Below are positions 41,581 through 52,464 of a DNA stretch of 64,000 nt, one piece after another. Made by a program: the position numbers and the translations under genes. The notes below the pieces were generated by a model that saw only the letters and a list, made by a program, of their open reading frames with translations, was not told the origin of the DNA and searched no databases. The DNA comes from Phytophthora colocasiae. Lineage: Eukaryota; Oomycota; Peronosporomycetes; Peronosporales; Peronosporaceae. The stretch lies in assembly GCA_018806915.1 (NCBI GenBank), contig JAGKQI010000061.1, positions 1,302,001 to 1,366,000 of the forward strand, read 5' to 3'. Positions within the stretch are counted from its first letter, which is position 1. Every line of letters starts with the position of its first letter.

Positions 41581-41745
41581 AATCAGTTATTCACGTTGCA
41601 ATGGACACCTGGAAGCGCTTCTTGACTGAATGGCCACTGATCCATTGGTTGTTGGTGACCATCATTTATGTGTGCCACACCATACTAATTAGTCCAGATC
41701 AAAAAAATTGATACATGGCTACAATCTCATTTATCGTGTCAATCA
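41581..41745. promoter_or_regulatory. Divergent intergenic region between PPAN and the SR/coiled-coil gene
   Basis: 165 bp, AT-rich, separating two divergent ATGs. No specific factor site recognised. Confidence 0.35.
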
Positions 41746-43107
41746 ATGGCAATGCGCAATGCATCACGCTCTCGCTCTCGTCCTTCAGTCAAGACATACA
41801 CATACAAAGGCATTCGTAGTCGAAATGAACTACTGGAGAGCAAAATGATGTCTGTGAAGGATTTTCTGCGGTCAATGGAGGACTACGGACCCAATGGACC
41901 AATGATCCTCCGCACGAAACTCAAACCCATTGCGATTCTGTTGCGTAATGGCGAGTCGAGGAAGAGGTACGAGGATGCCTTCCGGAAATGGCTCGAAACA
42001 AGATCTGTGGATTTTGATTCGTTGAAAGACGACCCAGAAGAGGAGCGACGCTATCGTCAATGCTTCGCGTACATGAGGGCCACTACGGCGGACATTCGTC
42101 GCGATTCTAATGAGCATCGCTCGAGATCTCGACACCGATCGCCCAGCAGAAGTCGGAAACGCAGTCCGTCAAAAGCCTCAAGTCGAGATTTAAAGCGTTC
42201 GCGACTGGAATCTGGTGAGGTCGTTCAAGCAGAGAAACCAAATGCTGGTCGGGAATGGGAGAAGATGGCGAAACGGGTCGAGCAATTGGAAAACAACGTT
42301 TCTCACCGATTTTCAGAGCTCGAACGAGAATTAAAGTCTTTAAGAGCGCGATCTCAAGTTACCAACGGTGAATTACCCCGTGATTCGCAGGAAGTAGAAG
42401 TAACTGGTGCTCCAGGTTCGCAAGCGATGAAGGTGGTCAAGAGCGAATGTGAGAGTCCTGGCAAAGCTGACACCTTAAACGAGGCGACGGAGATTCTCAA
42501 GAGAGCGACACAAACGCAACCAGCTCCAGCTCTCAAGCGGTTGGTGAAGGAATATATTCGCTTGAACGATCAAATTGAGATGAACGAGGCGGCTGTGCAA
42601 GATTCACTGGCGTATATTAAAACCCTCGAAGGCGGCGCTGATATTGACGATCGTATGATGCAGATTAATGAGCTGAAAGCTTCCATCGACAATGAAAAGG
42701 AACGACGGGGTACCGCTCTAGCTGCTGTGATCGCACAGGAGTGGAAACACAAATGGGAAGAGTTCGAGCGTTTTGCCGGGCAAGTGGATCTAACGGCGAT
42801 TTCACGTTCATCACACGAGCAGTTAGCAGGGGAGTACATTCAACTTAATCGGATTGGTGAGGAGATACTCTCTTTGCAGTCGATGCTGAAGAACCGACTA
42901 AGCTGGGTGAATGGGGATGGCACTGAAACAAGCCCCGAACTGGAAGAGGTGAAGAAATTATCGAAAGCATTATCACAGACCATTTCGGAATGGTCGGAGA
43001 AGGAGCGCTATCGACAGGAATTAAGTGTTGATGTCGCCAGAAGAGACGACGCAGTTTACACTCTCGCGAAGGAGCTCGTTGCAGAAGCACATTTGTGGCT
43101 AAACTGA
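41746..43107 (+). CDS. SR-rich coiled-coil protein of unknown function (paralogue 1, intact)
   Basis: 453 residues, single exon. The N-terminal domain (residues 20-125) has a distinctive conserved pattern: RNELLESKMMSVKDFLRSME, GPNGPMILRTKLKPIAILLR, EEERRYRQCFAYMRATTA. An Arg/Ser-rich stretch follows (RSRSRHRSPSRSRKRSPSK), then long coiled coil from about residue 170 to the end. The RS stretch suggests a nuclear protein, possibly in RNA processing, but the N-terminal domain is unknown to me. Two broken relatives are in this window (43277-47220 and 60479-60950); only this copy looks functional. Confidence 0.75.
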   Translation: MAMRNASRSRSRPSVKTYTYKGIRSRNELLESKMMSVKDFLRSMEDYGPNGPMILRTKLKPIAILLRNGESRKRYEDAFRKWLETRSVDFDSLKDDPEEERRYRQCFAYMRATTADIRRDSNEHRSRSRHRSPSRSRKRSPSKASSRDLKRSRLESGEVVQAEKPNAGREWEKMAKRVEQLENNVSHRFSELERELKSLRARSQVTNGELPRDSQEVEVTGAPGSQAMKVVKSECESPGKADTLNEATEILKRATQTQPAPALKRLVKEYIRLNDQIEMNEAAVQDSLAYIKTLEGGADIDDRMMQINELKASIDNEKERRGTALAAVIAQEWKHKWEEFERFAGQVDLTAISRSSHEQLAGEYIQLNRIGEEILSLQSMLKNRLSWVNGDGTETSPELEEVKKLSKALSQTISEWSEKERYRQELSVDVARRDDAVYTLAKELVAEAHLWLN

Positions 43108-43852
43108 ACTTTAAATTTTTGTGCAACTCGTTACAGTCATTTCTTACTCACCTTGTCCCAATTGACGAAGAAGAATCCACAAAGAAAGAAAACAAAGTGA
43201 AAATACCGTTGGAAGACGCCAAAGCAGTCGTGCTTTCGTTCTCAAGATCGAGTAGTGTTTTCAGTTTTTTTATTAAATGTTCATGGCATCACAAGGAACT
43301 GGAGGAGTGAGTTCTTCGTCCCGTAAAAGAAGTGATTCCGACAGCACAAAGATCCCACGAAGATGTCGAAGTCGTCGAGAACTGCTGGAAACAAAAGTAA
43401 TGTTTCCAGACAGTTTTTTGCAGTCAATGGAGCTTTTCGGGCCCAACGGATCCATGCACACTGGTGAGAGATTGAAACCCATCGCAATCGTCCTGAGACC
43501 AAATGAACCACTTCACAGATATGAAGAGAACTTCCAGTACTGGTTGAACCGTAGAGGGACGACTCTCTTGAAGCTTCAGGATGATCCTGATGAAGAACGA
43601 CGCTACCGACAAACTTTCGCGTACTTTCGAGCAACTACGGCGGTGCAGCAACACTGGGACCGTGGAAGTGATAAACACTCGAATTTCGATTCGAAGGCTC
43701 AATAGAGAACTTTCGGAGCCTGTTTTTCGTGCGTGTTTCAGCTTCAGTTCGAGGTAGACGTTGGTTAGGGGTTGTATGTCAACTCAAACATGGGTAGGTT
43801 TGAGCTAGTGACCCAGTTACCTCAAGCCTACCCCTGCTGTATTTGAGTTGAG

Positions 43853-45040
43853 ATGGGTGGTGGTGACAGCCATTTCAAGACGTGCGCGATGTTTGTTGGG
43901 CCTAAGCTAACTGCCGATCAAGCGGTGGACGTGTTGGAGCAAGTGTGGCGTCTTTCCCGCGGCAGAAAGAAGCGGTTTTTGCGGATGATGAGGGTGCTCA
44001 AGAAGCTACACTGCTTTCGGTTGCGTGATGCAGCCGCTGTTGTTGATCATTCTCGTCGTTTTGACAAAATGCTGTCAGATGCAGTAGCACGCATTCGATT
44101 TCGGTTTACGATGGATCAACTGCATCTGCTTGCGTCTGTGCTGAGACTTCCTCGAGATGGAGTTAGAACTAGTGCTGGAGATAACGTGCGACGAGTCGAA
44201 GCATTCGCGATGGTTTGCCGAAGACTTTCTGAGGCGTCGAAGCTGTACACGGTAGCTTCCGAGTTTGGTAGGTCTACTGCTGCTTACAGCCGTATCGTTG
44301 CGGCTACGGTTAGTTTGCTCTACAAGAACCACAAAGATATACTGTATTTCAACGAAGAACTGATTGCGTCAGGATTGAGGCCTATTGTATGGCTACTCGA
44401 AATTCTGGTGCTCCGCTTCGCCGATGTTGGGGTTTTATAGACGGCACCAAAGCAGTACATATCTCGCCCAAGTGCTCGTGAAATTGGATCTCTACCTAAC
44501 GAAAACTTGCAGAGATCGGTTTATAATGGTCATCCTAGAAAGCATTGCTTTAACTGGCAGAGTATCCAGGCTCCTGATGGAATAATTGTCAGCTTGTTTG
44601 GGCCAGTAGAAGGGAGAAAGCACGATCTCGACTATGCTGAGTGTCAGTGGAGTCCTAGAGGTTATGGAAGAAAATCGGGACGGAATTTTCTTAAATAGAG
44701 TGATATATGGAGATCCTGCATGCGGGTGCAGCAGATTTGTTTGTTCACCGTCGTCTGTTGCAAGCAGCGCAGGGGCGACTTTTAATGAGGGCATGTGCGG
44801 TGTACGCGAAAGCGTTGGAATGGGGATTTGGCCGTGTGAAAACGTTGTGGGAGTTTATGAATTGGGACAAGAAGCAACGAGTGCGTCAGAGTGCTGTTGG
44901 GCTAAATTTCTACGTTGCCGTGCTTCTGTTTAACTGTCATACTTGCCTGCAGCCATTAGGAAATCAAGTTTCTATGTATTTTGGTCTAGCACCGCCTGGT
45001 TGGAGTTTTATCTGGGTGGCAGCGCGCTGCATGACGACAT
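43853..45040 (+). pseudogene. Harbinger transposase, frameshifted
   Basis: The open start (195 codons from 43853) contains LHLLASVLRLPRD and VASEFGRSTAAYSRI, typical of the helix-turn-helix region. The DDE region needs three frame changes. FIDGTKAVHISRPSAREIG (first D, about 44420) follows a shift near 44378; VIYGDPA (second D, about 44700) follows one near 44630; LEWGFGRVKTLW (E, about 44820) follows another near 44715. It cannot encode active transposase. A hairpin of imperfect 26-33 nt arms (43779-43852) ends at its ATG. Confidence 0.75.
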
Positions 45041-45052
45041 ACCATGAGGAAC

Positions 45053-46036
45053 TTAGTTTTTTTGCTGCTGGAGAATTTTCAATACAAACTCTTGCATCCG
45101 CTTGTCGCGAGCTTCATCTGCCAGGAGACGACGATCTTCAAGTTGAAGTTCATGAGCGCGACGCTTTTCAGCTTCTTCTGTAGCGTGAACTCGTTTTTTC
45201 TCCTCTTGCTCGCGCTCAAACTGAAGGCGCTCCATCTTGTACTTATACTTGGCCTTATCGTCTTCGTCTGCACCCATGAGAGCACGAGTTATTCCATTAG
45301 ACACTACATCGAGGCGCTCTCGCTTGCTAACTTTCTTTTTGCGACCGCTACTGGCACCTGAAGATGATCGACTAGTGCGCTTAATTGGTGTTGCGGCAAT
45401 AAACGCATCAGATAGTGCTGTTTCCTCCACATCTTCTTCCGCTTCATCATGCGTGGTATGGTTAACTTCAGAAGGACCCTCAGTTATGTCCTCGTCCTCG
45501 AATGTAATTTCTCCCATTGCAAGACGGCGCAAAAGTTCTCCAGAATTTTCAATGCCGCGCTGCTTGGCTGTCTGTTCTTCCTTGCGTTGCGCTTCTTTTT
45601 CGTCCCAGTCACTAATTAGCGCCACGATATTCTGAAGCAGCACTTCGCGCTCTGCATACTCCTCTACTGACCCCGACTTGCGCATCGATTGACACTGGTC
45701 CGCTTTGTACTGGTTGACGAGATTGGTGAAGCGGGTACGCATAGCTGTTCCAGGTTTATTTAAGCCAAACGACTTATCTAGCCGACAGTGTATAGCGATG
45801 TCGTCAAAGACCTTCATGATGCCCTTCGACGTCCCAACAGCAGATGCCCACGGACGGAAGGTGTTCACGGCCTTAAGAAGAACTATGTCGTCTGCAGCAG
45901 CGAATTTCTGGCGTATTGGCGGTCGTGCAAGAAGGGCCTTCCTCTCCCGAGCGTCAAGCTCTGTGTTAACTGCATTGCCAACTTGTTCACCTCCAGTCGA
46001 GAGGCCCTGCTGCTCGTCAGACTGACTAGGCATCAT
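45053..46036 (-). CDS. Harbinger Myb/SANT-like accessory protein
   Basis: Intact 327-residue ORF converging on the broken transposase. The N-terminal domain FAAADDIVLLKAVNTFRPWA then RLDKSFGLNKPGTAMRTRFT has the spacing of the trihelix/Myb-like protein associated with oomycete Harbingers. The C-terminal half is charged: a basic stretch (SSGRKKKVSKRERLD) and a long coiled coil (MERLQFEREQEEKKRVHATE). It would bind element ends; the partner transposase in this copy is dead. Confidence 0.75.
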   Translation of the reverse strand: MMPSQSDEQQGLSTGGEQVGNAVNTELDARERKALLARPPIRQKFAAADDIVLLKAVNTFRPWASAVGTSKGIMKVFDDIAIHCRLDKSFGLNKPGTAMRTRFTNLVNQYKADQCQSMRKSGSVEEYAEREVLLQNIVALISDWDEKEAQRKEEQTAKQRGIENSGELLRRLAMGEITFEDEDITEGPSEVNHTTHDEAEEDVEETALSDAFIAATPIKRTSRSSSGASSGRKKKVSKRERLDVVSNGITRALMGADEDDKAKYKYKMERLQFEREQEEKKRVHATEEAEKRRAHELQLEDRRLLADEARDKRMQEFVLKILQQQKN

Positions 46037-47367
46037 GGTATTCTGGAGACGCTGGTGCTTGCGATGCTAACTGGAAATGAAGTTGAAATATGCTGTTGAA
46101 CTCCGAAAATAGCGTTTTAGGTTTCTGTTGAGGTGGTCTATCTCAAACTGAAACGTAACTCAAACGGAGATCCGAAAGTTCTCTATTAGAGAACTTTCGG
46201 ATCAGAGAATATCGCTCGCGTCGAGAAGGAACAGGGAAACGAAAAGCTTCAAGTGAATCTGGTCGAGAGCGGAAACGGGCCTGCCGTGGCGTTGACATTG
46301 ACAGCAGAAAGCTCTCCTCCTTATCTATCAAGGATGAAAACCTAAAGAAGTACCTGAAATCAGATGATGATCAAGCCCACAAGGTGGATCTGCAGTTGAA
46401 GGAACTGGAAAGTCGACTAGAACGCCGCTTTGTGGAGCTGGAGCAAGAGTTAGCATTGTTAAGAAGTCAAACGCAACGTGGCGATGATGATTCTGCGCGC
46501 AAACCATCGACACCCGCAGTTAGTCCTTCGGAACCAACTCAAACAGTTGACACGCAACCACCGGATAATATCTCACCAACTGTCGAGCAGTATACCTGTT
46601 CAGACCCTATTCGAATGGCAACAGAGTTATTACAGAAAGCTGCGCGAGTGAAGACAGATCCGACACGAAAACGCCTTGTAAAAGACTACACTAGTCTGAG
46701 CTCGTATGTGACAACGAACGAGGCAGCTATGAGGGACTCTTTGGCGTACGTTAAGGGTCTGGATGCTCGTGAAGACGCTGAAATCACAGCATATGCGACT
46801 CGGATTAAGGAGCTGGCGGTCCGCATTGACTGTAAGAAACGACAACGTGATGCTGCACTAGCTGCTGTGATTGCTCAGGAGTGGAAGGACCAAAAGAGTG
46901 AATTGGTACATCAAGTGGAGCGAACACACGCGTCGCACGAGAATCTCACCCGAGTTTTAACCGATCTCCATCAGAATGGAGCTGAGATACTGGCACTGCA
47001 AGTCAAACTCGAGAGCTGTCTGCAAAACGCACAAAGTGTCAGGGGTACTGCGTTCCAAGAGCTGGAAATTGTGTCGAATGGTTTAACAACTGCGTTGTCG
47101 AAGAAGTCTACACTGGAAAACCTTCGACAGCAATTGTGTATACAGTTGACCTGGTCCAATGACGCAATTTTTCAATTGACGAGGCAGTTAATCGATGAAG
47201 CTGCTCTTTGGTTGCATTAACTCCTCTCGACCGAGACATTTTGCCAGTAATCTGGATAGCTTCTATCTCGCGCGTTTCCATTTCTGAGGTTAACCCCTTT
47301 ACCTACGGAATCGAGAATTCTGTGTCGTCTAGCTGCCGTGACTAGATGGTAATGGAGTGTTTCTTCT

Positions 47368-48085
47368 TTACTGCGCTGCGTTCGTCGTTGCGTTGGCTTC
47401 CGTCCATGGGTCTTCCTTCACGTACTTCGACGCCAAAGGGAACTGCCACACGTCTAGTGCACTCATTACCTTTGGGAAATCGGACTTGAGCTTGCTTCTG
47501 AATTGTTCATACACCGCTTTGTTGCCTGCAACATTGAAGTGAATTCCGTCCGCTAGCAAAGTGTTTCGAGATTCCGGAGACTGAGCGTTGAAGTGCTCAT
47601 ACAAGTCGAGGATCGGTACTTTGAGTAACTCCGCGACCTCCACACAAGCTCGGGCGTAGTTTCCCATCGCAGCGTTCGAACGATCCACCATTCCTTTCTT
47701 TTCATCCGTTCGGTCAGCAGCGTACTTGATCCTAGCTTCATCGTCGATGTGAGTGGGAGTGATCATCAAGATATCTGCTTTAGGGGCTGCTGTCTGGAAT
47801 TTACGGACGATTTCGTCCAGATTGGCTTTGTACTCGTCGATGGGGACATGCATCTCGGAATTGCTGCCGTTCACGAGTACTGCGTCGTTGGTTCCGAGCC
47901 AAATCGTGATCAAGGACGGAGAGGTGTAGGCTCCAGTGGAGATTTCTTGCTCGAGTGCTGGCATCACGTACTTTAAGAACCATTTCGTGTTGTAGCCGGA
48001 GAGTCCTCGCGTGATGACATCAGTCGATCGTGTGTATTGAGCTTGCAGGAGAGATACCCAACCGTCTGAGGTTGGATGGGTGCGG
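47368..48085 (-). pseudogene. SGNH/GDSL esterase (IAH1-like), N-terminus missing
   Basis: Reads from about 48085 down as an isoamyl-acetate-esterase-like SGNH hydrolase: TSDGWVSLLQ, ITRGLSGYNTKWFLKYVMPA, block III WLGTNDA, and block V ADGIHFNVAGNK (catalytic Asp-x-x-His), ending NATTNAAQ. Block I with the catalytic Ser (GDS) should lie about 20 residues further upstream. No such motif is found in the next 600 bp, where AT-rich sequence replaces it. Either an exon is further away or the gene is truncated; truncation is preferred given the surrounding decay. Confidence 0.6.
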
Positions 48086-48733
48086 CTTATCTTCGAGTAA
48101 ATTTCAGGGAAACTTCGAGTAAATTATATTTTGGTGGTTTTTGAAGTAAAATTTAACTGAAAAAGATTAATTTCGAGTAGTTGGTTGAAAGGAGACAATG
48201 GAAGTAAGGTTAAAGTGGTTGGCTGGAAGGCGTTCATATATGCATCCATTTGCGTTTTGATGAGCCAATACACCGTTGGGAGCGGAGCCAGTGACTTCGC
48301 GGCTTCTTCTGAAGAGGATGGTTTCCAAGCGAATGCGTTTTGAGGCGTGCGAGACGTTCTCGTCGCTGGATTACGCGAAAGTCGCAATAGACCTGCTGGA
48401 TGGCTCAATGTATGCACAAATACGCGCTAGAATATATCACTGCGTCCCACACAGATTGTCCGAAGCGCCAGTTTCCAAGGCAACGGAACGAGCAACATGT
48501 TAATCAGTTCTGGCTATTGTATCTGACAATAAATATATTTGCGACTGTGCGAAGTTTGTTCATACAAGTTGGCAATGCTGTTCGATTCTAGTGGTCTGTC
48601 GTGCTCCGTCATATACTGCAGTTGTAGATTAGCAACGGTCTGTTGAAGTGCAACAGCCTCAGTCCCAGACTGAGAGTGTGCAGCACATACTGCAGTTTGT
48701 ATAGGACACAGGATAGTATAACTGAGAGGGGGT
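48086..48733. other. Intergenic, nothing recognised
   Basis: Small open frames on both strands carry no identifiable domain. A CAC-TGC-rich stretch near 48640-48700 is repetitive in composition only. Confidence 0.4.
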
Positions 48734-50047
48734 TTGTCACCGTTCGAGGTTTTCCCACCTCAATCCCAAACCTGCAACGTGGAGAACAAGTGTCTTCGTC
48801 CTTGCTTTAGTTACGAAGGAGCTTCTTGGTGCTCTCCATCCTCCGCCGTGCACTCGGCTAAATGCACCCATGTGGTGGCGGCTATGGCTCTACAGCGTGA
48901 CATCAGCGTTGAAAGAATTCTCAAGTCCTTGCCTGTCATAAAATTGAGCGGTGGTCAGCGCAAGCGACCTGGTCCGTTAGCAGAAGTGAAGTGAACTAAA
49001 TTGATTAACTGGTGAGTGGACAACTCGTTGGACTTCAGATATTCTGTCTTAATCTTCAGCTTGTCTAGATTGACGCTTGAGCAATCCATAGATGAGGAAA
49101 AATGTTCCAGGTGAGCATCTTTTGGCGGGTCAAAGCAAAGTTGTCGGATCAATAGTGTAATGGTTGTACCATCACAGTTGAGCTCGTTGGCATACTGGTA
49201 GATATACTGGTAGAGCCTCTTAAACGACGACAGTACGTTTGCTATGTTGGTAGTTGCGCCTCCGTTTTTCGAAAGTGAATGTCATTCCGAAGTCTCCATG
49301 TTGCATGAAAGGCTACGGCAATCTGAACTCTCGATAGGAGTAATATCTCTTGTTGATACTTCCTCCAATTTTTGGGTACGTCCTGCGGCTTTCGGGAAGA
49401 GCAATACTTTCCAAGTCAATTCAGCTCTAAAGAATCGTGACCTGAATGATCATATCTGGAGCCAGAGCGGTTGTAAAGCAGGGCACAAGTAAAAGCAATG
49501 TTCCGTCGTTGTAGTGGCTGGTTGAATCCAAGCCATGCCCACTGCACTGGGCTGCACAGATGGCGAGGCCGAGCTGCCGCACAGACTGTGAAGCCGAGCT
49601 GCCATAGAAGTCAGAGAACGAGTAGATCGAAGCTGTAGCAAGCATAACGATGAGATTAGTCAGATTACACTCTACCTTAGAGCGAGCAAGCAATAGACCA
49701 AGGTTGACAGGAAGCGCCAGCTTCCCACTACAGTCGTCTCTAATGCTTGGCATGTTGGTCGAACACACTGCTGAATTGTCAGAAAGTATAACCGTGAACC
49801 CACGGGTCCGTTAGCAGAAGGAGGCGACAATACTCGAGAGTTTACGCTCGCTGCAGATGATGGTGCTGAAGACGAGCAGTTTCTTCTCGCCAAAGTCGTC
49901 TCCTGGGGGGAGAAAGACGGCTGTTACTTCTGGATGACCACGATTTCGCACGGTGCTCAAGTGAAGATGGAGTACCAGGAGCTAGCCGAGTGTCTTAATC
50001 GAGCCTATACTCACGGGGCAGACGTTGCAGGAGCAGTGGCTTACTAG
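48734..50047 (+). pseudogene. MULE-like transposase C-terminus (SWIM-type), split by an insertion
   Basis: The 5' piece (48734-48986) has a Cys/His pattern CLRPCFSYEG...SAKCTHVVAA that resembles the SWIM zinc finger near the C-terminus of MULE/FAR1-type transposases, then RKRPGPLAE. The 3' piece continues in the same frame at 49820 (GGDNTREFTLAADDGAEDEQ, KVVSWGEKDGCYFWMT) to a TAG at 50045. Removing 48987-49820 restores one frame, so the ORF was open before the insertion. The upstream catalytic domain is absent. The MULE identity is tentative; it could be a fragment of another protein. Confidence 0.45.
48971..49820 (-). mobile_element. Insertion flanked by a 16-bp target duplication
   Basis: GGTCCGTTAGCAGAAG occurs at 48971-48986 and 49805-49820. 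The 818 bp between carry a minus-strand, coding-like stretch (LIRQLCFDPPKDAHLEHFSS; DDCSGKLALPVNLGLLLARS; a Ser/Ala/Leu-rich region at 49430-49770) interrupted by stops. A long target duplication points to target-primed (LINE-assisted) insertion, so this may be a retrocopied gene fragment. No poly-A tail is obvious. Type of insertion is inference. Confidence 0.55.
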
Positions 50048-50726
50048 TTCTCGATTGGGCTGCCACAAGCGGTTTATCAAGGATGAGAAGCTGAAGAGTT
50101 GGTGCACAGTTAAAGCTACCAGGTTAACTCTGTGACTGCAATACACTTCTGTGTTGATGTACTTTAAATGTATCTTTTTTAGTTTTACTCGCAAATGCGC
50201 TTTTAGCGATCTCGATTACTCGAGGTTCATCCTTTTGAAGGATTACTTGAATTGACTCCGATTTTACTCGTGTTTAAGCCCGTTCGAGGTTGGATATGTT
50301 CCTTGTTCTGTCAGTGAATCACCAGTGAGCAAAAGTACTGGACGTGGGTTGGATGGAGCTCCCAGAACACAAGCAACAGAGAGCACCAAAAAGGCTGAAA
50401 GGGCTTGAGCTATGTGTGAAGAGAGAGCCATGAGGTTGACGGCAAATTGAATTGTGGTGAGTGAATTCGTTGGGAGACCGAGAAAGGATTATCGTGCTTG
50501 CGTGAAGCGTAATTGTCGGAATCAATGATGTAATCGTAGAGCACGTGATGGCAAGGAGATTCAGTACTGTACCTTCACTCGACCTTTTGATCTCCTCAAC
50601 TTTATAAGCAAACATACAGACAGGTGTTGGCAGCATGTTAGTCAACGGAAAGTGACCCCATCCAACCTACTGCATCCTCCGGGCCACGTCAACAGCGGTA
50701 CACAAGGATAATACTACAGAATCGTC
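50048..50726. other. Intergenic, nothing recognised
   Basis: No supported gene. A sequence related to TTTATCAAGGATGAGAAG occurs at 50077 and 46325, but too short to interpret. Confidence 0.35.
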
Positions 50727-51098
50727 GTGCAGCAGTGGAATTTCACTGTAACCCGGGAAGGACAACAGTTACACAAACTCTTTGTGAAAAGCGCGCAAAT
50801 GTACAATGCTCCTTTGGTAGATTGTCGAAACAGGATCAACCCACGAACTGTAATCGATGCTGTACGATGCGATACAGTCATGTACATTGTTGTCAGCATT
50901 GAATCGCACACGTCGATATATGCCACCACGCAATCCGCACCAGCCTTTTATCGTCAAGTCGCCACATTTCAGGCTGAACGTTTTTCAGAGCTCGTAAACC
51001 TGATCTTGCATTGGTTCCCCCCGCTTCCAGCTCTTTCAACGTCCAGACGCAGACGCGATGGTTCCACAAGTAGCAATAATTCCTCAATGGAGCCATAG
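50727..51098 (+). CDS. Possible small ORF or gene fragment of unknown function
   Basis: 123 codons with mixed hydrophobic and polar composition (LVDCRNRINPRTVIDAVRCD, RFSELVNLILHWFPPLPAL) and a Ser/Arg/Asn-rich end. No domain recognised and no supporting context. It could be a degraded host gene. Confidence 0.2.
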   Translation: MQQWNFTVTREGQQLHKLFVKSAQMYNAPLVDCRNRINPRTVIDAVRCDTVMYIVVSIESHTSIYATTQSAPAFYRQVATFQAERFSELVNLILHWFPPLPALSTSRRRRDGSTSSNNSSMEP

Positions 51099-51275
51099 CC
51101 GTCAGTAAGTCCCATTCGTCACAAGCGACCACGTATTATGGAGTAACTCGTAGCAGTTTAGAAAAACCACAGTCTGGCTCGGAGTGATCATAGTTTTACG
51201 CCTACTACATAATACAAGTCGAAATGCCCATATAAATCGGTGAACATCCCAATCCTCCGACTCTGCTCGCCTTAA

Positions 51276-52039
51276 CCCCTCTACTCCCAACGTCGTATCT
51301 TACGCCATAGCAAAATCACTATGTCGTAAGTTACGACATACGGCAATTAACAATAGAAAATGGATTGGGCAATACTTTAATCAAGTCTAAATTGGAGCAT
51401 AAGATGCTAGAGGTGATTTGGACCACCTTCAGAACCAGGACGATCTATCTTGATGATTTGAAAGCGGGAAAGAATCCAGGTGCCGACAGTCACACAAACC
51501 ATTCATTAGCTCAATGGCGCACATCTGACAAGCCGCAGAACAAAGGAATCCGCTGTCGAGGTGGCACGTGACATTGATTTTGGACATTTCAGGCGTCAAC
51601 TAAAGCCTGTGGGTTGGTCCTTAACTCGGGAATGGAGCCTGATGGGGGGTTTTGTAGGCCAGGGTGCAGTACAGTATTGTGTAGTGGAATACATACTGTA
51701 TACGCTCAAAGCAATAAGAGGCCTGCGTGTCAATTGATGAGTGTTAGGAAGTGTCGAGTTGTAACACACACTTCCTTGAATTGGTGTACCTTTTGTTGCC
51801 ATGACTGCAGTTATGTTCTTGTCTGATCTGAAGTAGTGGCGGTAAGTTACGACATTGAGGACTCAATGTGATCGACAAAGGTGTATATTAGACGACATTG
51901 AAAATAAAACCTTTTGAAAATTAATACACCGATCTTCATGTCGTGGCTATGCATCATACAAACTCGAAGTAATGTGCGTATGGTGTACTTATGACGTTCA
52001 TTAGCGTGTTATGGTGTATATTTCTTGGGAACCAAGGGG
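51276..52039. mobile_element. Non-autonomous piggyBac element (MITE), TTAA-flanked
   Basis: 764 bp between TTAA (51272-51275) and TTAA (52040-52043). Ends are CCCCTCTACTCCCAA and, inverted, CCCCTTGGTTCCCAA. It shares with the autonomous copy at 60955 the 15-mer GTCGTAAGTTACGAC (51323-51337), a partial second (51841-51853) and the internal sequence ATACTTTAATCAAGTC. It carries no transposase. Probably mobilised by the family represented at 60955. Confidence 0.85.
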
Positions 52040-52092
52040 TTAAACTCGTAAGTGGACTTTGGCGTCTCGTTTGTGTAATTTAAACGGATGCG

Positions 52093-52464
52093 CTAACACA
52101 ACACTACGAGTTTTGTCGAAAACAGTAAAGTGACTTTGCCATTCATCCGCCAAGCGAGATCACTGATAAAATAGTCATGAAGGTGGAGTTTCTTGACTTC
52201 ATCGGAGAAAACGACAGTAGCTACCCGTCCGTCGATCCCCTTTAGCCATCCAGAAGAAGGTAAAGCACCGGCATAATAATGAAGACAGCAAAAGAAAATG
52301 ACAGTTGGTCCAAAAAGAACGTCCGACATCCGACGCCGAGTCACTTTGGCTGGAACATTGAGTAAACTGAAGGATAAGATCATGAGTTGAGCAATAGCTG
52401 GATACACAGTAAACCAGTCATTGGAAAGAGCTGGTTGTTGGCCTTGGAAGCGACAACCAACGGT
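52093..52464 (-). pseudogene. Multipass membrane protein, 3' part (separated by a gypsy insertion)
   Basis: Minus strand. It continues the frame of 59535-59274 exactly across the gypsy insertion once one ACGGT copy is removed (…AAFWTV then GCRFQGQQPALSNDWF). Hydrophobic segments include YPAIAQLMILSFSLLNV and VLFGPTVIFFCCLHYYAGAL. It ends LLFSTKLVVLC at a stop near 52093, about 50 bp from the MITE, so the true end may be lost. The family is an unnamed multipass protein; function unknown. Confidence 0.65.

Larger units (their letters stand above)
43701..46187. mobile_element. PIF/Harbinger element inserted in a gene
   Basis: 2487 bp. Both ends carry AATAGAGAACTTTCGGA in inverted orientation (43701-43717, 46171-46187). 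Weaker inverted similarity continues inward (GTTTCAG, GAGGTAGAC against GTTTCAG, GAGATAGAC). Inside are a convergent transposase (plus, broken) and a Myb-like gene (minus, intact), the standard Harbinger layout. The host sequence to the right repeats part of the TIR (46188-46201), making a palindrome at the joint; the target duplication is unresolved. Confidence 0.8.
43277..47220 (+). pseudogene. SR-rich coiled-coil protein, paralogue 2, split by a Harbinger element
   Basis: The 5' part (43277-43700) codes for the same N-terminal domain as paralogue 1 (RRELLETKVMFPDSFLQSME, ERRYRQTFAYFRATTA). The 3' part (46188-47220) codes for the basic stretch and coiled coil (KRKASSESGRERKRA, LQLKELESRLERRFVELE, VIAQEWKDQKSELVHQVE), ending ALWLH. 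Between them sits the 43701-46187 transposon. The 3' frame is open for 278 codons from 46384 and further upstream, so apart from the insertion the gene looks recently intact. It is not expected to give full-length protein. Confidence 0.8.

Noticed and set aside
48068..50672. Possible element bounded by GGTTGGATGGG at 48070 and its inverse at 50656
   Set aside because: The left motif falls inside the readable SGNH coding sequence (THPTSDG), so the match is probably chance.
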